Below, one piece after another: positions 1-10,749 of a DNA stretch of 64,000 nucleotides. A model generated the notes under the pieces. That model saw only the letters and a list, made by a program, of their open reading frames with translations, had not been told where the DNA came from and searched no databases. How positions within the stretch are numbered: position 1 is the stretch's first letter; every line of letters begins with the position of its first letter. The DNA comes from Phytoseiulus persimilis (Eukaryota > Arthropoda > Arachnida > Mesostigmata > Phytoseiidae). The stretch spans positions 15,310,745 through 15,374,744 of the forward strand of contig CM075102.1 in NCBI GenBank assembly GCA_037576195.1, in the 5' to 3' direction. The translations under genes and the position numbers were made by a program.

Positions 1-164
1 GGCCGAGGCGGGTGAGGCAAGAGAGGAAACTCCAAGAAGCGCCCGGAGGAAGTGACGTCAGCGTGGCTCCATTGTGCGCGTGTCTGGCGTGACGGACATG
101 CGATCAATTATGATTAATATCGCCGTGCGTCGTTCGTTCGTCCGTTTGCTTGCTCGCTTGACCA

Positions 165-193
165 CCCGACCGACCGACCGACCGACCGACCGC
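165..193. repeat. (CCGA)7 microsatellite
   Basis: Seven tandem copies of a CCGA tetramer, followed by CCCG and TTCG variants. The same motif, or its complement GGTC, recurs at 672-703, 27729, 59091 and 59647, so it is a preferred simple repeat of this genome. Confidence 0.95.
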
Positions 194-599
194 CCGCCCG
201 TTCGTCCGCCTTCCTTCCTCGCCGGTCGTCCACACATGTACGGACATGGATAGACATCCAATTCGCACACGAGCCCGCGCGCTCAAAATGTCCTCTCGAT
301 GAGCGATCGAGTTCTTTTCCTTTGTGCTCCTTTTTTCCGAGCACAACAGCGCAGCGCGGCCTTTCTGTCGGACGGAGTGGACGGACTGACGCACGCACGT
401 TCGGGTTCCGGGATCTCAATCGTTGGCGGGGTCAGAGGGAAGGGCAAGCTGAACAAGTCACGAGTCTGTTGTAGCACGGTGGACGGATCGACGGCGCGGG
501 GGCGGTGCGGGCTTCCTGAGAGACTGTATTCAACACTGTCAAAATATCTCGTCGATGCATCGCATGGGACACCCCGTGGGCCTGCGGCCCGCTCGCTTG

Positions 600-632
600 G
601 TTGGCAGGACATCTCATTGATGTCCTGCCAAC
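600..632. other. Perfect 14-bp inverted repeat, 5-nt loop
   Basis: The left arm is 600-613 and the right arm 619-632, exact reverse complements around a TCATT loop. By rough calculation a perfect 14-bp stem with a loop under 20 nt has well under a 1 in 100 chance of appearing anywhere in 64 kb of random sequence. It lies inside a 244-codon plus frame (299-1033) that I do not accept as a gene. It may be a cruciform, an RNA hairpin or the remnant of an inverted insertion. Confidence 0.9.
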
Positions 633-671
633 GGATCGGTGGTTTGGTCCTGCTTGCCCAGACAGACGGGC

Positions 672-735
672 GGTCGGTCGGTCGAGGGGCGGTCGGTCGG
701 TCGCTTCCTTGGTCGTCGTCATCGTCGTCGTCGTC
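672..735. repeat. GGTC and GTC simple repeats
   Basis: Two (GGTC)3 blocks at 672-684 and 691-703, then a GTC trinucleotide run at 711-735. In the plus frame the run reads as a serine stretch, typical of a repeat rather than a selected protein segment. Confidence 0.9.
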
Positions 736-1153
736 ATGTATGTCATGGCTTAATATACAACAATATGCGTTGCTGGTGTTGGGATGTTGTCTAGCAACCA
801 TATTGGCTTGCCACAATCCAGTCATTCAGCCAGTCGTCGCCCGTCCGTCTCGGCAAGTTCTTTCCCGAGCAAAGATAGGGAGGGCTGTCGGATGCCTGCA
901 GGACAGACATGCATGCACGCACGCATGCACGTTCGCTTTTCCTGCTTCTCTCGCACGACCCCGACGGCCGGCACGGACGCGTTGCCCGCAGACTCCGCGG
1001 GTGCTGCATATCAGTCTGGTCGCTCGGAGATAATTCGTCAAAGCGAGTGACAACCGCTAGCATGAACAGAAAGACAGAAAAACGAAGCTTCCAGCGGAAG
1101 TTTGTCGACCAATAGCTCCCCGGGCTTCCATCCTCCGCGCCTTCCCTCGACGC

Positions 1154-1216
1154 TTTGTTTGTTTGTTCGCTCGCTCGCTCGCTCGCTCGTTCGTTCGTTT
1201 GTTTGTTTGTTTGTTA
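1154..1216. repeat. Compound tetranucleotide repeat (GTTT/CGCT/CGTT)
   Basis: About 60 bp of GTTT, then CGCT (five copies), then CGTT, then GTTT again. Neighbouring blocks differ by single bases, which suggests one tetranucleotide array that diversified by point mutation. Confidence 0.95.
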
Positions 1217-3252
1217 GTAGCGATCTTCGGGACGTCTCCGCCGTCAGTGTACGATGACGACAACGGCACTACGAGACGCCGGTGGAGCCCGAGACGCAAA
1301 GAGACATCGAGGAAGGGAGGACGTCACCGACGTTGACGATCTGTCCCCCAGGGCCTCCTAATGCGGTTATGCAACCGAGCGTCGAAGACTCGAAAGAACG
1401 AGCGGACGAACCCACCGGCTACCGTCCTACCCGTTAGATGTTCAGTCAGAAACCCAGTCACTCACTCAGACACTGGATAGGTCAGACAGTCACGCTTTAA
1501 AGGAATTCTCGGCTGAAGAAGAAGAGGGATCCCCTGCTCTACTCGGGTGGTCTGAGCCACGGAGCCGAAATAAAAGAAAGGGAAGGAAGCAGCCGCACTT
1601 TAACTCGAATTAATGCAAGACATCAATCCGAGAAGTATGTCGGGACACGTGCTCTAAACAGGAACAAAAACTCATTGGGAAACCTTCAAGAGTCGTTTCG
1701 ATTACCAAAACCGGCGAGGAGAACGCATTACACAAGGACAGTGTTCCTTATTTCAGCCCTCCTGGAGGATATGGTGTTTGTCGTTCTACTGCGGTGTCCT
1801 GGAGTGTAATTGCGTCAGCTAATACGGACGTCTGGAGTGGAGCGACGGATTTCTTTTGTGTATTCGTCCGTAAACGCTAATAATGGGGGCTTTGTCCGCT
1901 GGAGCATCGGCTGGCAGGTTTGGCGAAGTAGAGGGGTTCTTGCTCCGATGGTCGGAGGAGACCCCCGTGGTCCCGCACCGTTCGACAGGTCTCTGGAGGA
2001 AGAGCTCAACCAAAGGCCCGATGCTGTTTGAGCGGGCTCGGCAAAGCCGCAATGACTCCTGGCTCCGGGAAGGATTTGTGCGAAAATCCCGAGTCGAGCT
2101 TTAGAAGAAGCCTCCTGCTCCTTGTGTTCTCCGCCGACTCCTCATAGGGAGCCAACCAGGGTCAGGCTCGTTGGGCAGAGCCGAAATTATCTGAACGACG
2201 ACGAAGACGATGATTCTTTTACATCTGGCATGCGTCACCTGTTCGACGATCGGAGGCACCTTCGTCGCCGAAGGTAGCCAGAGTCATTTCCGTTGGAATC
2301 CGACAAACTGGCTCTCAGGTTTTCCCCCTCTCCCACCCTTTTTCTTTCTGGGTCTCGTCAGGACGCAGGTCTAAGCAGGTAGATCGTCGTCGTCGAAAGC
2401 GTCCCGACTCGGTAGTCCATCTTGAGCCTGAAGAGGCGTTACTGACACTTTCTCGTCTCGGTTTTCTCGCTCTTTTTCCTCCCCTTCCACATCTAGTTCC
2501 ACATTCGAGCCGAGTTGAGAAACGCCGACCTACCGACTCACAAACAGAAGCAGGTAACTCGATGAATGTCGTCGAGAAGCTCGAGCTCTTATTCCGGAGG
2601 AGAAGAAGCGCTCGTGATTAATAGCAGACAAAGCTCTTCAACTAGCGTGGCCTTTCTATTCAAGTTTCGGCTCGGTTTCGCTCACCGGACCGATGTTGCC
2701 ACCGTCGAAACAACTGTTACCTCCGAGACAATAGCTCCGGCCTCGATTCGGAAACCACTCCGGAATTCTCGGAAGCTCCTGTGTAAAAAGTATCGGAAGA
2801 CGACTAGCAGCACCCTTCGAGTCGACGGCGCTTGCTTGGCCGCTCTTGGAGCGGCGAACTTTCATATTTCGGTCGTCGCCCAATTCTCGCCGTAGTCGAG
2901 CAGGACGCTAGGTTGGCGCGATGCATTGAGCAGCGTCCTCAATACACTGACAGGAATTGATTGGTCCAAAAGAGAGAATCTTATCCCATGATGAATCGCC
3001 GACTGAATTCAGCGAGTCCTCTCATGGTCGTCGGCGTCGCACGTCAGCCGAGAAGCTAGCGAGGAACCAGAAGCGAACGTCCGGGGATTTGCCAGCTCGT
3101 TTTTCGGCAAATGTCGCGTCTGTGTGAACAGCGAGCGTCTCACCTAGACTTGGGTGAGCTGCGAAGTGGCCGAAGAATTCAATTTCGGCAAAACGTCTCC
3201 GGCCCGCGGCTCAAGTTCGGCTGCGAATATCGATATTTAGTCCGTCGCGAAT

Positions 3253-3272
3253 ACGGACGGACGGACGGACGG
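3253..3272. repeat. (ACGG)5 microsatellite
   Basis: Five perfect ACGG units in a stretch with no accepted coding frame. Confidence 0.95.
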
Positions 3273-5071
3273 TACAGGGGCTGACGAAGTGACGGACCGG
3301 CCGACTCCCCGCAGACAGCGCTCGTCACCCTAACGATTGTGAGATTCAATTCCGCAAGTTGGTCGATCGATTATGTAGCCGAGGCAGCACGAGTAGGAGT
3401 AGCGCCATCCGCAGCAGCACTGAAAGTGATTTGAAATCATAAATCCTCTCTGCCAATGTATCCGTTTTGCATGAACACTTCCGATTGTGGCTCCGATGCG
3501 CATCCTCATCATGATCTATCACTCACTCGGTTTCGATTGCTTTCGAAGCAGACGAGGCTGCACGCGCGAGTTCGCTCCAGGGCCAAGACCCTTTGACCCG
3601 CAGGCTGAGATCTGATTCAGTGTCAAAGCCGTGACTGTGCTCGTGATTTTCGGGCCAGAGCCTGCCACGCAGAATCCTTCCCCCCGCAAACGCGAAAAAG
3701 GCCACTATGGTTCCCGTTCGATTGGTCAGCGGTTACGCGATCTTGTCGACGAGCGCTCGCGGGACGACGTGGCAGAGGCAAGGCATGACAAGCGAGGAGT
3801 TCTTGGTAATTATGTATTTGTTTGGTCGGTCGGTCCGAGCTCGTTGCTGGGGAAGATTGGCTCGAGAACTGGACCGAGGTACCATCAACGCCACCACCAC
3901 CACCAACAAGAGCGACACGATGGAGTGAACTGAGGTGAGATGAGGTGTTACTTGGCGAGAGGGTCCGTCCGTCCGACGGTGGTAAATTGGATCGCCCACA
4001 GAAGTCGCGATGGTGGTGGTGTTGATGATGATGAGCTGAAAAGGGGCCTAAGTGAAGATGACGCTCGTGAGGGCATCTGGACCAAAGATAACATCCATCT
4101 AACAACATCTATTGCCATAGAGGCTTGTCGTGCAGTCGGAGCTCCTGTTAGACCATGAGCGGGTACAACGCTGATGCGAACTCAGGTTTGGTCGCTGATG
4201 TGACACCACGGATGTCGACGGAGGTGGTTTTACCGGGCCGCTTCCCTGCGACAACGGCGAATATGGCGCACGTCGTTCGTAGAAGCTGGTGATGATGTCT
4301 CGCGGGGTGGCCTCCACCGCGCTCACTTGGCCTCGGGGCTCGCATGGGCCCGAGGTTGAGGGCTCAGACGTTCCGGAGGAAATTCAGGAAGAGGTGAGCG
4401 CCCATCCCGCAGGACAGCGAGGGATGTTCAGAGATGGCGGAACGGGGCAGGTGGGTCGGCTAGGGAATTTCCAAAGCGGTGGGAGAGGCCAAAGCGGAGA
4501 CAGGGAGGAACCGGGGGCAAGACGAGGAGACTATTATACCTGTGAGGATCTGCGTGACCGAACCAATCTCTGAGACGTGGATCCGCCTAAAGGACACTTG
4601 ATCTTTTTTTGCACCTTCTTCACCTGGCCGACCATCCTACCTGATCGGCAGGGGCGGCAGCAGCCATAAACAGGCCCGAACCCTTGACAAAACCTTCGAG
4701 GGAGAGACCAGTGGATCCGCTCTGCGAACCGCGCGTCTCGAGCTCGCCAAGGCCCCGGCTGGGCGTTATCTCTCGGAGAATTTAATTTCCCGCTTCAATT
4801 TTTCGTGAGATTAAGCAGCGAGTGAGGGGAGCACTGTTTACCTGATTAGTTTTGGTTGGCTGGATGGCTGCTTGATTGTTTGCTAGATCGCCTGTTGAGC
4901 CCCGGTCGCTAAGCTCACGACGTTTATGGAGCCGGCATAAGTGCTACCAAACATCCTCGGGAAAATTATTGATTGGAAGAGCGTTTTCCCCGTCATCGCG
5001 CCTCTCGATTCCCAAATCGAATTTCGGGTCGGAATCATTGTTCGGTTGATTCGATCATTTGGTGGAATCAA

Positions 5072-5087
5072 TCGATGGATCCATCGA
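5072..5087. other. 16-bp perfect palindrome
   Basis: Perfect dyad symmetry centred on a GGATCC hexamer. It lies in a local AT-richer stretch with further TTGATTC/GAATCAA symmetry at 5046-5071. It could be a dimeric transcription-factor site upstream of the frame starting at 5436, but no known motif was matched. Confidence 0.85.
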
Positions 5088-5435
5088 AACGTCAATTTAT
5101 GACCGCACTGATCGCTGGTACAATTGATGTACATCATACACACCAGGATGCCACATCCGATTAGAATTCTAAGAGTATTGATGTACCTGTACTCTTGTGT
5201 GTCGTCGCATACTGATCGAGGCAGCGGGAATACTATGCAATGCAGTAATCCGCTCAAACGACATTTCCTGGGCTGGTTGAGCGGATCTTAGTGTATAGCA
5301 CATGTACACCAATTGGTCATTCGCTCCATAATTTTTGGATTCAAGGATCCGGTCGGGAGTCTGATGTTGTTCGTTCGGAATGATCAATAGATCGGTTGAT
5401 TTCGATTCTAAAGGGGATGAAGAGAAACCTCTAAG

Positions 5436-5765
5436 ATGGAGCGAATCCAAAACATTCGATCCGCGCCACTCGAGGAAGCGTTTCGCAGCGAAGCCTGCAG
5501 CAATCCTTGCCGCCATATGAATCCGATCCGCTATCCGACCGACGAAGGTAGACGAAATAAAGACGAGCATGCGCGGTCCGTGAGAGTCCAGCATTGTCAT
5601 CTCGCATTCATTGGTTGTGGTGCTCTTGTGGCGGCTCTTGAGATCATCGCCGGCACTCGCTCGGACGACAACGAGGACGACGCATCACTGATCGGATATG
5701 TCGCTCGCAAACAATGCACCGGGTTAAACGGAGGGATTAAGAGACAGATGGTGGATTCCCATTGA
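5436..5765 (+). CDS. Unknown 109-aa protein, one membrane helix
   Basis: The ATG at 5436 sits in an ideal context (A at -3, G at +4). Codon counts are 36/26/14, a good coding signature. Residues 1-56 are polar and end in a basic stretch. Residues about 57-76 (HLAFIG...EIIAG) form one hydrophobic segment, and an acidic SDDNEDD run follows. This suggests a single-pass membrane protein. A minus frame over 5169-5600 has flat first-position use, so I prefer plus. The family is unknown. It may be one exon of a longer gene. Confidence 0.4.
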   Translation: MERIQNIRSAPLEEAFRSEACSNPCRHMNPIRYPTDEGRRNKDEHARSVRVQHCHLAFIGCGALVAALEIIAGTRSDDNEDDASLIGYVARKQCTGLNGGIKRQMVDSH

Positions 5766-6122
5766 AACAGGGCTAGCGAGCAGACTAGCGTCGCCGCCGA
5801 AGAGCTCGCAGAAACGGGTAGGAAGATAAGTACGCGGGCGTTCGGACGGACGAACGAATGGATGGATGGACGGGCCTGCTCGTTGGCGGGCTTTGACAAT
5901 CGCAGCTTGGCCTAAATTGGACGAGTTTTTGTTTTCTGCAAAACACCAGAGGAATCTCGTAGCGGCGCCGGCGGAAACAACGGCGAGGACGGGCGGAGCG
6001 GGATATCCTCGGAAGACGTTGACCGCAGGCTCGTTTGATTTCGTTGGAAATTCTCATCTGCTGAGAGAGAGCGCGCCGCTATCCCCGCTTGCCCGAATCG
6101 AGCGCATGCCCGAGCGCGACAA

Positions 6123-6308
6123 ATAAACCCAGCGGACGACGGGATCCCGAAGGAAGTCGCAGAAGATGTGATTGCCCGATTCGCAAATCGCTCCTGGTCA
6201 GCAGAGGGTGCGGTGTTTCGTCGAAACCAGAAGCTCGACCGGTCGCCCGATGCTTTGCTCATTAGGAGCCCGGCGCTCCGAGAATCGGCCGTTGGTGTTT
6301 TTCGTTGA
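6123..6308 (+). CDS. Coding-like block, part A (frame break follows)
   Basis: This frame has very strong first-position bias (43/18/15) and ordinary composition, with an acidic KEVAEDV stretch near the start. It has no ATG and ends at a TGA at 6306 just after a T5 run (6298-6302). The coding signal then continues in the next frame (part B). It could be an exon whose borders I cannot place, a frameshifted gene, or a sequence with an indel error. The minus frame over the same bases is rich in S and A and looks like a shadow. Confidence 0.3.
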   Translation: MNPADDGIPKEVAEDVIARFANRSWSAEGAVFRRNQKLDRSPDALLIRSPALRESAVGVFR

Positions 6309-6657
6309 TCCGCCTCGATCAGAAACGGCCGAGTTGACGCCGGGCAAGCAGAGAACACATGACGGCGACTTCGAGCACCTCCGGCTGACTACCTGCCACC
6401 GCGCCCCTGTGGAATATTTTGATCGGAAGCGCGGCGGTCCGGTTCCGCACCGAATGTTAGAGAGGGAGAGTGCGGGGGATCGGAAACCGACTGCGGCACG
6501 AGAGAAGCTGAAAGCAGGAGACAATGGAGTGGAGTTTATTGCACGGTGCTCTGGGATTCGAGTGGGTGTCTCTGCCCGCTTGTTTGCCGTCCTCTGCCGA
6601 GGTCTATGCACCCTTCGCGAGACCTGCACTAGCAGCTATCTTACGGCAATAAAGTGA
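6304..6657 (+). CDS. Coding-like block, part B, 3' end of unknown gene
   Basis: First-position use is about 39/24/14 over 117 codons. It begins VDPPRSETAEL, which reads naturally after the last residues of part A if one T is dropped from the T5 run. It ends in TGA, and an AATAAA-type signal overlaps the last codons (CAATAAAG). No domain is recognised. Cysteines cluster near the C-terminus. Confidence 0.35.
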   Translation, partial: VDPPRSETAELTPGKQRTHDGDFEHLRLTTCHRAPVEYFDRKRGGPVPHRMLERESAGDRKPTAAREKLKAGDNGVEFIARCSGIRVGVSARLFAVLCRGLCTLRETCTSSYLTAIK

Positions 6658-7560
6658 TAAATTTCAATGCGATAAAGATTGAGACGAAATATGGCTTCGT
6701 AGATCCTCTGCTCGCTTAGCGTTCGAGCACGAATCGTTGCTCGTTCCGCCGTCTATCGCTTGTCGGGAGAATTCGAAAGCTGCGCCCATCCCCCACCTCC
6801 GCGCGTCCCCTGCCCCCACCTTCCCCGTTTGCCAAAGTGCAACGCTTTGTGTGAGCCGGCTCGGTGAACGTTGGCTTCTAGCACTGTACCCTCCTTCCGA
6901 GTTGTCGTTCGGATTCGTGGCGAGCTCGGATCCACATCCGACGTTTTCCGAGATCCGAGGCAGCGGACGACCGTGGTGGACGTCATGAGATGGTCCTCTG
7001 GGTGCGTGAGGACGATTACGGCGGCGAATAGCTTGGCCTTTTCAATTTAAGTGGACGTCACATGCAGAGTCTCGCGATCTCGTTGTGAATCGCTCGTTCA
7101 TTCCCGTCAGTCGCTCATCGGTTCGTTGTCGCCAAAAGAATTCGCGAGGTGAAGGGTCACTTTGTACGAAGCCTGGATGGTATTCGGCCGACTTGCTCCT
7201 GCTACTAGCTGCTGCTGCTGTAATTTGAGGGGGTTGGACGAGAACTGGCGGAGCTGTTCGAGCAACCTAAGACGTCGGTGAAGCTCGGGACGAAAGCTCT
7301 TTGAGAAAATCAGTCGCCCAGCGAGCGAGCGAGCGGACAGACCAATGAATCCCAAACTAAAGCGGGTGAGAGGTGAGACTTAGGCAGAAGTAGCAGTAGC
7401 GGCGGCACCACCGTACAATCTAGTTGCTCGGACGCTCGCTCGGTCGCCCCAAACGAGATACGAACGCAGCCTCCGAAGAAACATCGAGCCGGCGGCAGCA
7501 CCAGAACCGGGATCGGCGAGCGGGCGAACGAGCAGCAGCAGCAGTCAACCAGCACCCCAC

Positions 7561-7764
7561 ATGGAAAGAGAGAAGCGTTCTGACGTCACTCCGACAGAAG
7601 AGCAGAACAACACAAGATCTGGCAGAACGCTCCTGGACGCGATAGGGTACGGACGTGAACACCGGTCCCGTGAAAATCGCTCCGAACTGCAGCATTGGCA
7701 CCGGTTTTTCCGGCGTTGCGGTCAGTCGTCCGCTCTGTTCCGGAGCTCCTACGAGTTGGATTAA
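7561..7764 (+). CDS. Unknown 67-aa frame
   Basis: The ATG at 7561 has G at +4. The first 40 codons are 68% purine at position 1 (MEREKRSDVT, then a polar, charged stretch). The second half is less biased. An overlapping plus frame (7424-7645) also has low T1 (11), so the true frame or an exon boundary near 7640 is uncertain. Confidence 0.25.
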   Translation: MEREKRSDVTPTEEQNNTRSGRTLLDAIGYGREHRSRENRSELQHWHRFFRRCGQSSALFRSSYELD

Positions 7765-8145
7765 AACCTTTCGGGAGACCGTTGGAGAACTCTCGCCCCC
7801 GACCTGGTGCTGTGATTCCTAGGATAGGTTGTGACGTCCGCTACCCCTGCTCGCACTCAGAGCTGGTTGCTTGCTTCCTCGCTCAACAGGTCGCATAGAG
7901 TTCTGTTGTGCTGTGATTTGCGGAAGGTGCGGGAGCTCCGCCGTGGTGTCGACCTGTGGAAATTGTGCAGTCGAAGGATTGTCGAGCGCGCGCTTCGGAA
8001 GCGAGTGCATCGATCGGAAGAGCGAGAAAAAGTGACGTGACAGCGGAGTAAGCCCGACTGAACGGCCGGCTTGTGAGCTACCATGCATTATACATGAGGA
8101 TGATTATATGTAGTGTGTAATAGTGTGTTGGAGGAAGTGACCGCA

Positions 8146-8649
8146 CTAAGGATAACCCAAGTCGTGGTAAGTGAATCCAGCCTGCTGGAGTATGATCACA
8201 GCGCCGGTGGCACCGTTGCCATACGGAGCGTTTGGGTCTTCTTCGGTTCTGAGCCTCGATCGGGAAACTTCCGAGTGAATCGTCGGCCCTTCGAACCGCG
8301 TTCGGATAGAGTCCGGGAACGACGCAGCGACCTGACTCGGGTCGGTGGTGCTGTCGGAGACACCGCGGGCTCGAGCCGCGGGCTTGAGCCGCGTCCTGGA
8401 GACACTGTGCGGGGTCGGCGCATTTGAAGTTGTGGGGTGGGTTTTGTAAGACGGAGGACTGTGAGAAGTTTCGCGGGACGGGGTTAGGGGTTGCGTAATA
8501 CCCTCAGAGTGGTCGCGGACGCGACAGGGAGGCGGGTCGGGTGCTCGGTGGATTTCCAAGCGCTCTCCTCGACTCCAGTGCGTGACTGCCTGTCGCTCGG
8601 CTTTGCTACTTCCCCGCGGCTGACACGGTGGAACGAATGAGTTTGTCAT
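8146..8649 (-). CDS. Unknown 167-aa P/S/T-rich protein
   Basis: The ATG at 8649 has A at -3 and the frame is open for 167 codons with 28/25/14. The N-terminal two thirds are rich in Pro, Ser, Thr and Arg. The C-terminus (EEDPNAPYGN, then a short hydrophobic VIILQQAGF) is more ordered in composition. I recognise no domain. A GTAAGT donor-like site on the opposite strand at 8170 argues against certainty about strand. Confidence 0.35.
   Translation of the reverse strand: MTNSFVPPCQPRGSSKAERQAVTHWSRGERLEIHRAPDPPPCRVRDHSEGITQPLTPSRETSHSPPSYKTHPTTSNAPTPHSVSRTRLKPAARARGVSDSTTDPSQVAASFPDSIRTRFEGPTIHSEVSRSRLRTEEDPNAPYGNGATGAVIILQQAGFTYHDLGYP
8364..8389. repeat. 13-bp tandem duplication
   Basis: Two copies of CGCGGGCTCGAGC differing at one base. 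Each carries an embedded near-palindrome around CTCGAG. Confidence 0.85.
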
Positions 8650-8951
8650 AATTCAGGCTTATCTGTCTATTGCCTGCCTGACCCCACATGGAAATTCCAG
8701 GTGTAAGGGAATTGCATGTCCTGCATGTTTATGTGTCGGTCGCCGTATGGTTGCGAGCGCGCTCCTGTCCGAACCCGGCCTGGAGGGAGTGGTGGAAAGA
8801 GGAGAAAAACAGTGCGAGTAACACAGAAAGAGATCTACGGCAGCAAACGACCGAGCGTTTGAGAATGGTGTCGTGTGGAGCCTCGTGCACGGTGAGGGGA
8901 CGTACGTCGGCACGTTCGTACTCGAGAGTGTGACTCGGCCGGGGGGCGAAT

Positions 8952-9263
8952 ATGTCCGTTGCGTCGACCGAGTGCGGAGGAGCAATGAGCGATAGCTATT
9001 TCGACGTGGGCAAGAATATCATCGCTCTGCGAATCGCGCACCTTTTCCTGTGCGATTCGCTGCCTGGCCGCCTTTCCGACCGGAGCGACCAACGGTTTGA
9101 CTTGTTTGCTCCTCTTTTTCTCTCGCTTCTATTTCTCTCCATGTGTGTAATGGGAATTAATTATAGGCCACGCAATGGTCGCTCGCCTGCTCGCTCGTTC
9201 GTTCGGTCGGTCGAGTCAGAAAACGGCAATGTCGGCCAACGGCGACGACGACGATTCAGATGA
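8952..9263 (+). CDS. Unknown 103-aa single-pass membrane protein candidate
   Basis: The ATG at 8952 has A at -3. The first 50 codons give G1 34 and T1 20. A hydrophobic helix lies at residues about 52-67 (FAPLFLSLLFLSMCVMG) and a basic tail, RRRRRFR, ends the frame, in the manner of a tail-anchored or single-pass protein. The 9029-9060 hairpin lies within it. A rival start at 9223 in another frame gives an Asp-rich N-terminus followed by a GTAAAT site. Confidence 0.3.
   Translation: MSVASTECGGAMSDSYFDVGKNIIALRIAHLFLCDSLPGRLSDRSDQRFDLFAPLFLSLLFLSMCVMGINYRPRNGRSPARSFVRSVESENGNVGQRRRRRFR
9029..9060. other. 12-bp inverted repeat, 8-nt loop
   Basis: GCGAATCGCGCA (9029-9040) is the near-perfect complement of 9049-9060. 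The only mismatch is a G-U wobble if transcribed on the plus strand. The loop is CCTTTTCC. Confidence 0.85.
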
Positions 9264-9601
9264 CGACGGCGCTGTGACCGCTGCAGACGACGACGGAGAA
9301 GCACCAGTCTTCGAAGAGAAAACACACACTTGTGCACCATTTTCGGCTTCTGGTAAATTGCTCCGCTCTTCTGATACCAACCTGCGGTAGCTGTGACTCT
9401 GAAATTAGAGTGTGGCTGCTTGTTCGCTTCACTGACGGAGCGATGGACGGACGGACCGAGTCGAAGTAATGACGGACAGAACGGCGTCTCGGCACTTGAC
9501 TCGATGCATGCATGCCCACCGGTAAGGGTGGTGTTGGCCGCCACTTCACCGCCGAGCCCGGTCGCCCTCACCGGGTCCGTTTGTCCCTTCGGTCATCAGT
9601 A

Positions 9602-9619
9602 GTCGTCGTCGTCGTCGTC
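9602..9619. repeat. (GTC)6 trinucleotide repeat
   Basis: Six perfect units followed by a short TGA run. Confidence 0.95.
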
Positions 9620-10298
9620 ATGATGATCAAGTAGACCGTCATCAAAGCCGAGCTCGCATAGGGGCAGGTGGTCTGAGGATATTATTTCGAGCAATCCAGA
9701 ATCCGATCCCGCTCTGGTCAATGTTTCTGTCCGTGCCAATTGTGGTACGACCGATGGAATCAATCGGGCGCCAAAGTCGCATGAACGATCTTGGCTCCTG
9801 ATTCCGAGTTCTGTGATGATTTTCTACTTTTGATGCTCGCGAAGACTTCCTGGAAACGGAGTTCGTGGCGTCGATTCTGTCGGTTCGGGATTCTTTCCAT
9901 TTCCGATCTCGTTTCGACCGTCTGAGATACTGGTCCGTGAGAGCGCGCCGGGACGCCTCCCTGTCTCTCACGCCGTGTTCAATCGCTTTTTGTCGGCGGT
10001 ACGACCGCGGGGCACCCCAGGAAAATAACGGATATTCCCTTTTCGATCCGGTGCACGAGCACGGATTCTACGCGAACCCTGAACGACACGGTTTCTCGCG
10101 CTCAGACGTCTCGATCGTCGTTCAACCGCCCGGCTGGGTGGATTCGCGGTTGGGAGTTGGGACGCAATGAAACAGTCCTGTCATCTTTTCGAACTCTCGA
10201 GAACTGAGTAGGAGGAGGAAAAATCGTTGGAATCAGGGCGAAAACGAAAACACAACTGCGGGTGCACTTTTCGGAGACGAGAAATTGCCAAATTTCAG

Positions 10299-10749
10299 AG
10301 CTGAGGTCGGGAGAGGAGGAAAAACAAGAGTTGTTCTCGAGTGTTATTTCGCGCGGCGTGCGGTGGGTTTCTTTTGTTTTGTCGAGGCCGGCTCTTCTTC
10401 AGGATTTGTGGACGATGGACGGGTCGGTGTTGAGTTGTGGGACAGTTTTACGTCTCGAACGTCAAATACGAACAGAGGAAGGGAAAAAAAGGCCGTGGAA
10501 CACTCAGATGAAAACGAACAGACACGCTCGCTCACCGTTGCTTTCTATTTCGATGGCTTATCGGTATTTATATATTTTCGGTATTTTTTACCTGACGCCG
10601 CTCCGACGAAGGTGCCTTTCACCCTTTTTCGCCGCGCTCGCTCGCCAGCCACGGGGAATAAATCAAGCAAACAAAGAAATGTCGAAATGAAGTTGTCCTT
10701 ACAACTCGTGACGCGGCGTTTTCAGGGTTTCCCTGTTGAGCCGACGTAG
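10299..10749 (+). CDS. Unknown 3' exon, 150 codons
   Basis: A TTTCAG acceptor ends at 10298. The frame then runs to TAG at 10747 with 34/22/25. The raised T1 comes from an aromatic-rich middle (YFDGLSVFIYFRYF). It contains no useful ATG, so it is more likely an internal or terminal exon than a whole gene. The first third alternates Gly, Val and charged residues. The family is unknown, and no upstream exon was found. Confidence 0.35.

Larger units (their letters stand above)
1..5071. other. Repeat-rich stretch without a convincing gene
   Basis: Open frames here are short and conflict between strands. The best of them are 299-1033 plus (244 codons, G1 about 35 but T1 24), 1883-2104 plus, 2566-2895 plus (28/30/21) and 3631-3933 plus (G1 37). 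An acceptor-like TTATTTCAG ends at 1756. Simple repeats lie at 165-193, 672-735, 1154-1216 and 3253-3272. I see no recognisable domain. Confidence 0.5.

Noticed and set aside
165-193. Possible CRISPR array in the tetranucleotide repeats
   Set aside because: Units of 4 bp with no spacers, and the sequence is eukaryotic.
299-1033. 244-codon plus frame
   Set aside because: G1 is raised (about 35) but T1 is 24, much of it is Ser, Arg and His from simple repeats, and it contains the 600-632 hairpin. I do not treat it as a gene.
5169-5600. 143-codon minus frame
   Set aside because: First-position bases are evenly used (26/26/22). The plus frame at 5436 is preferred.
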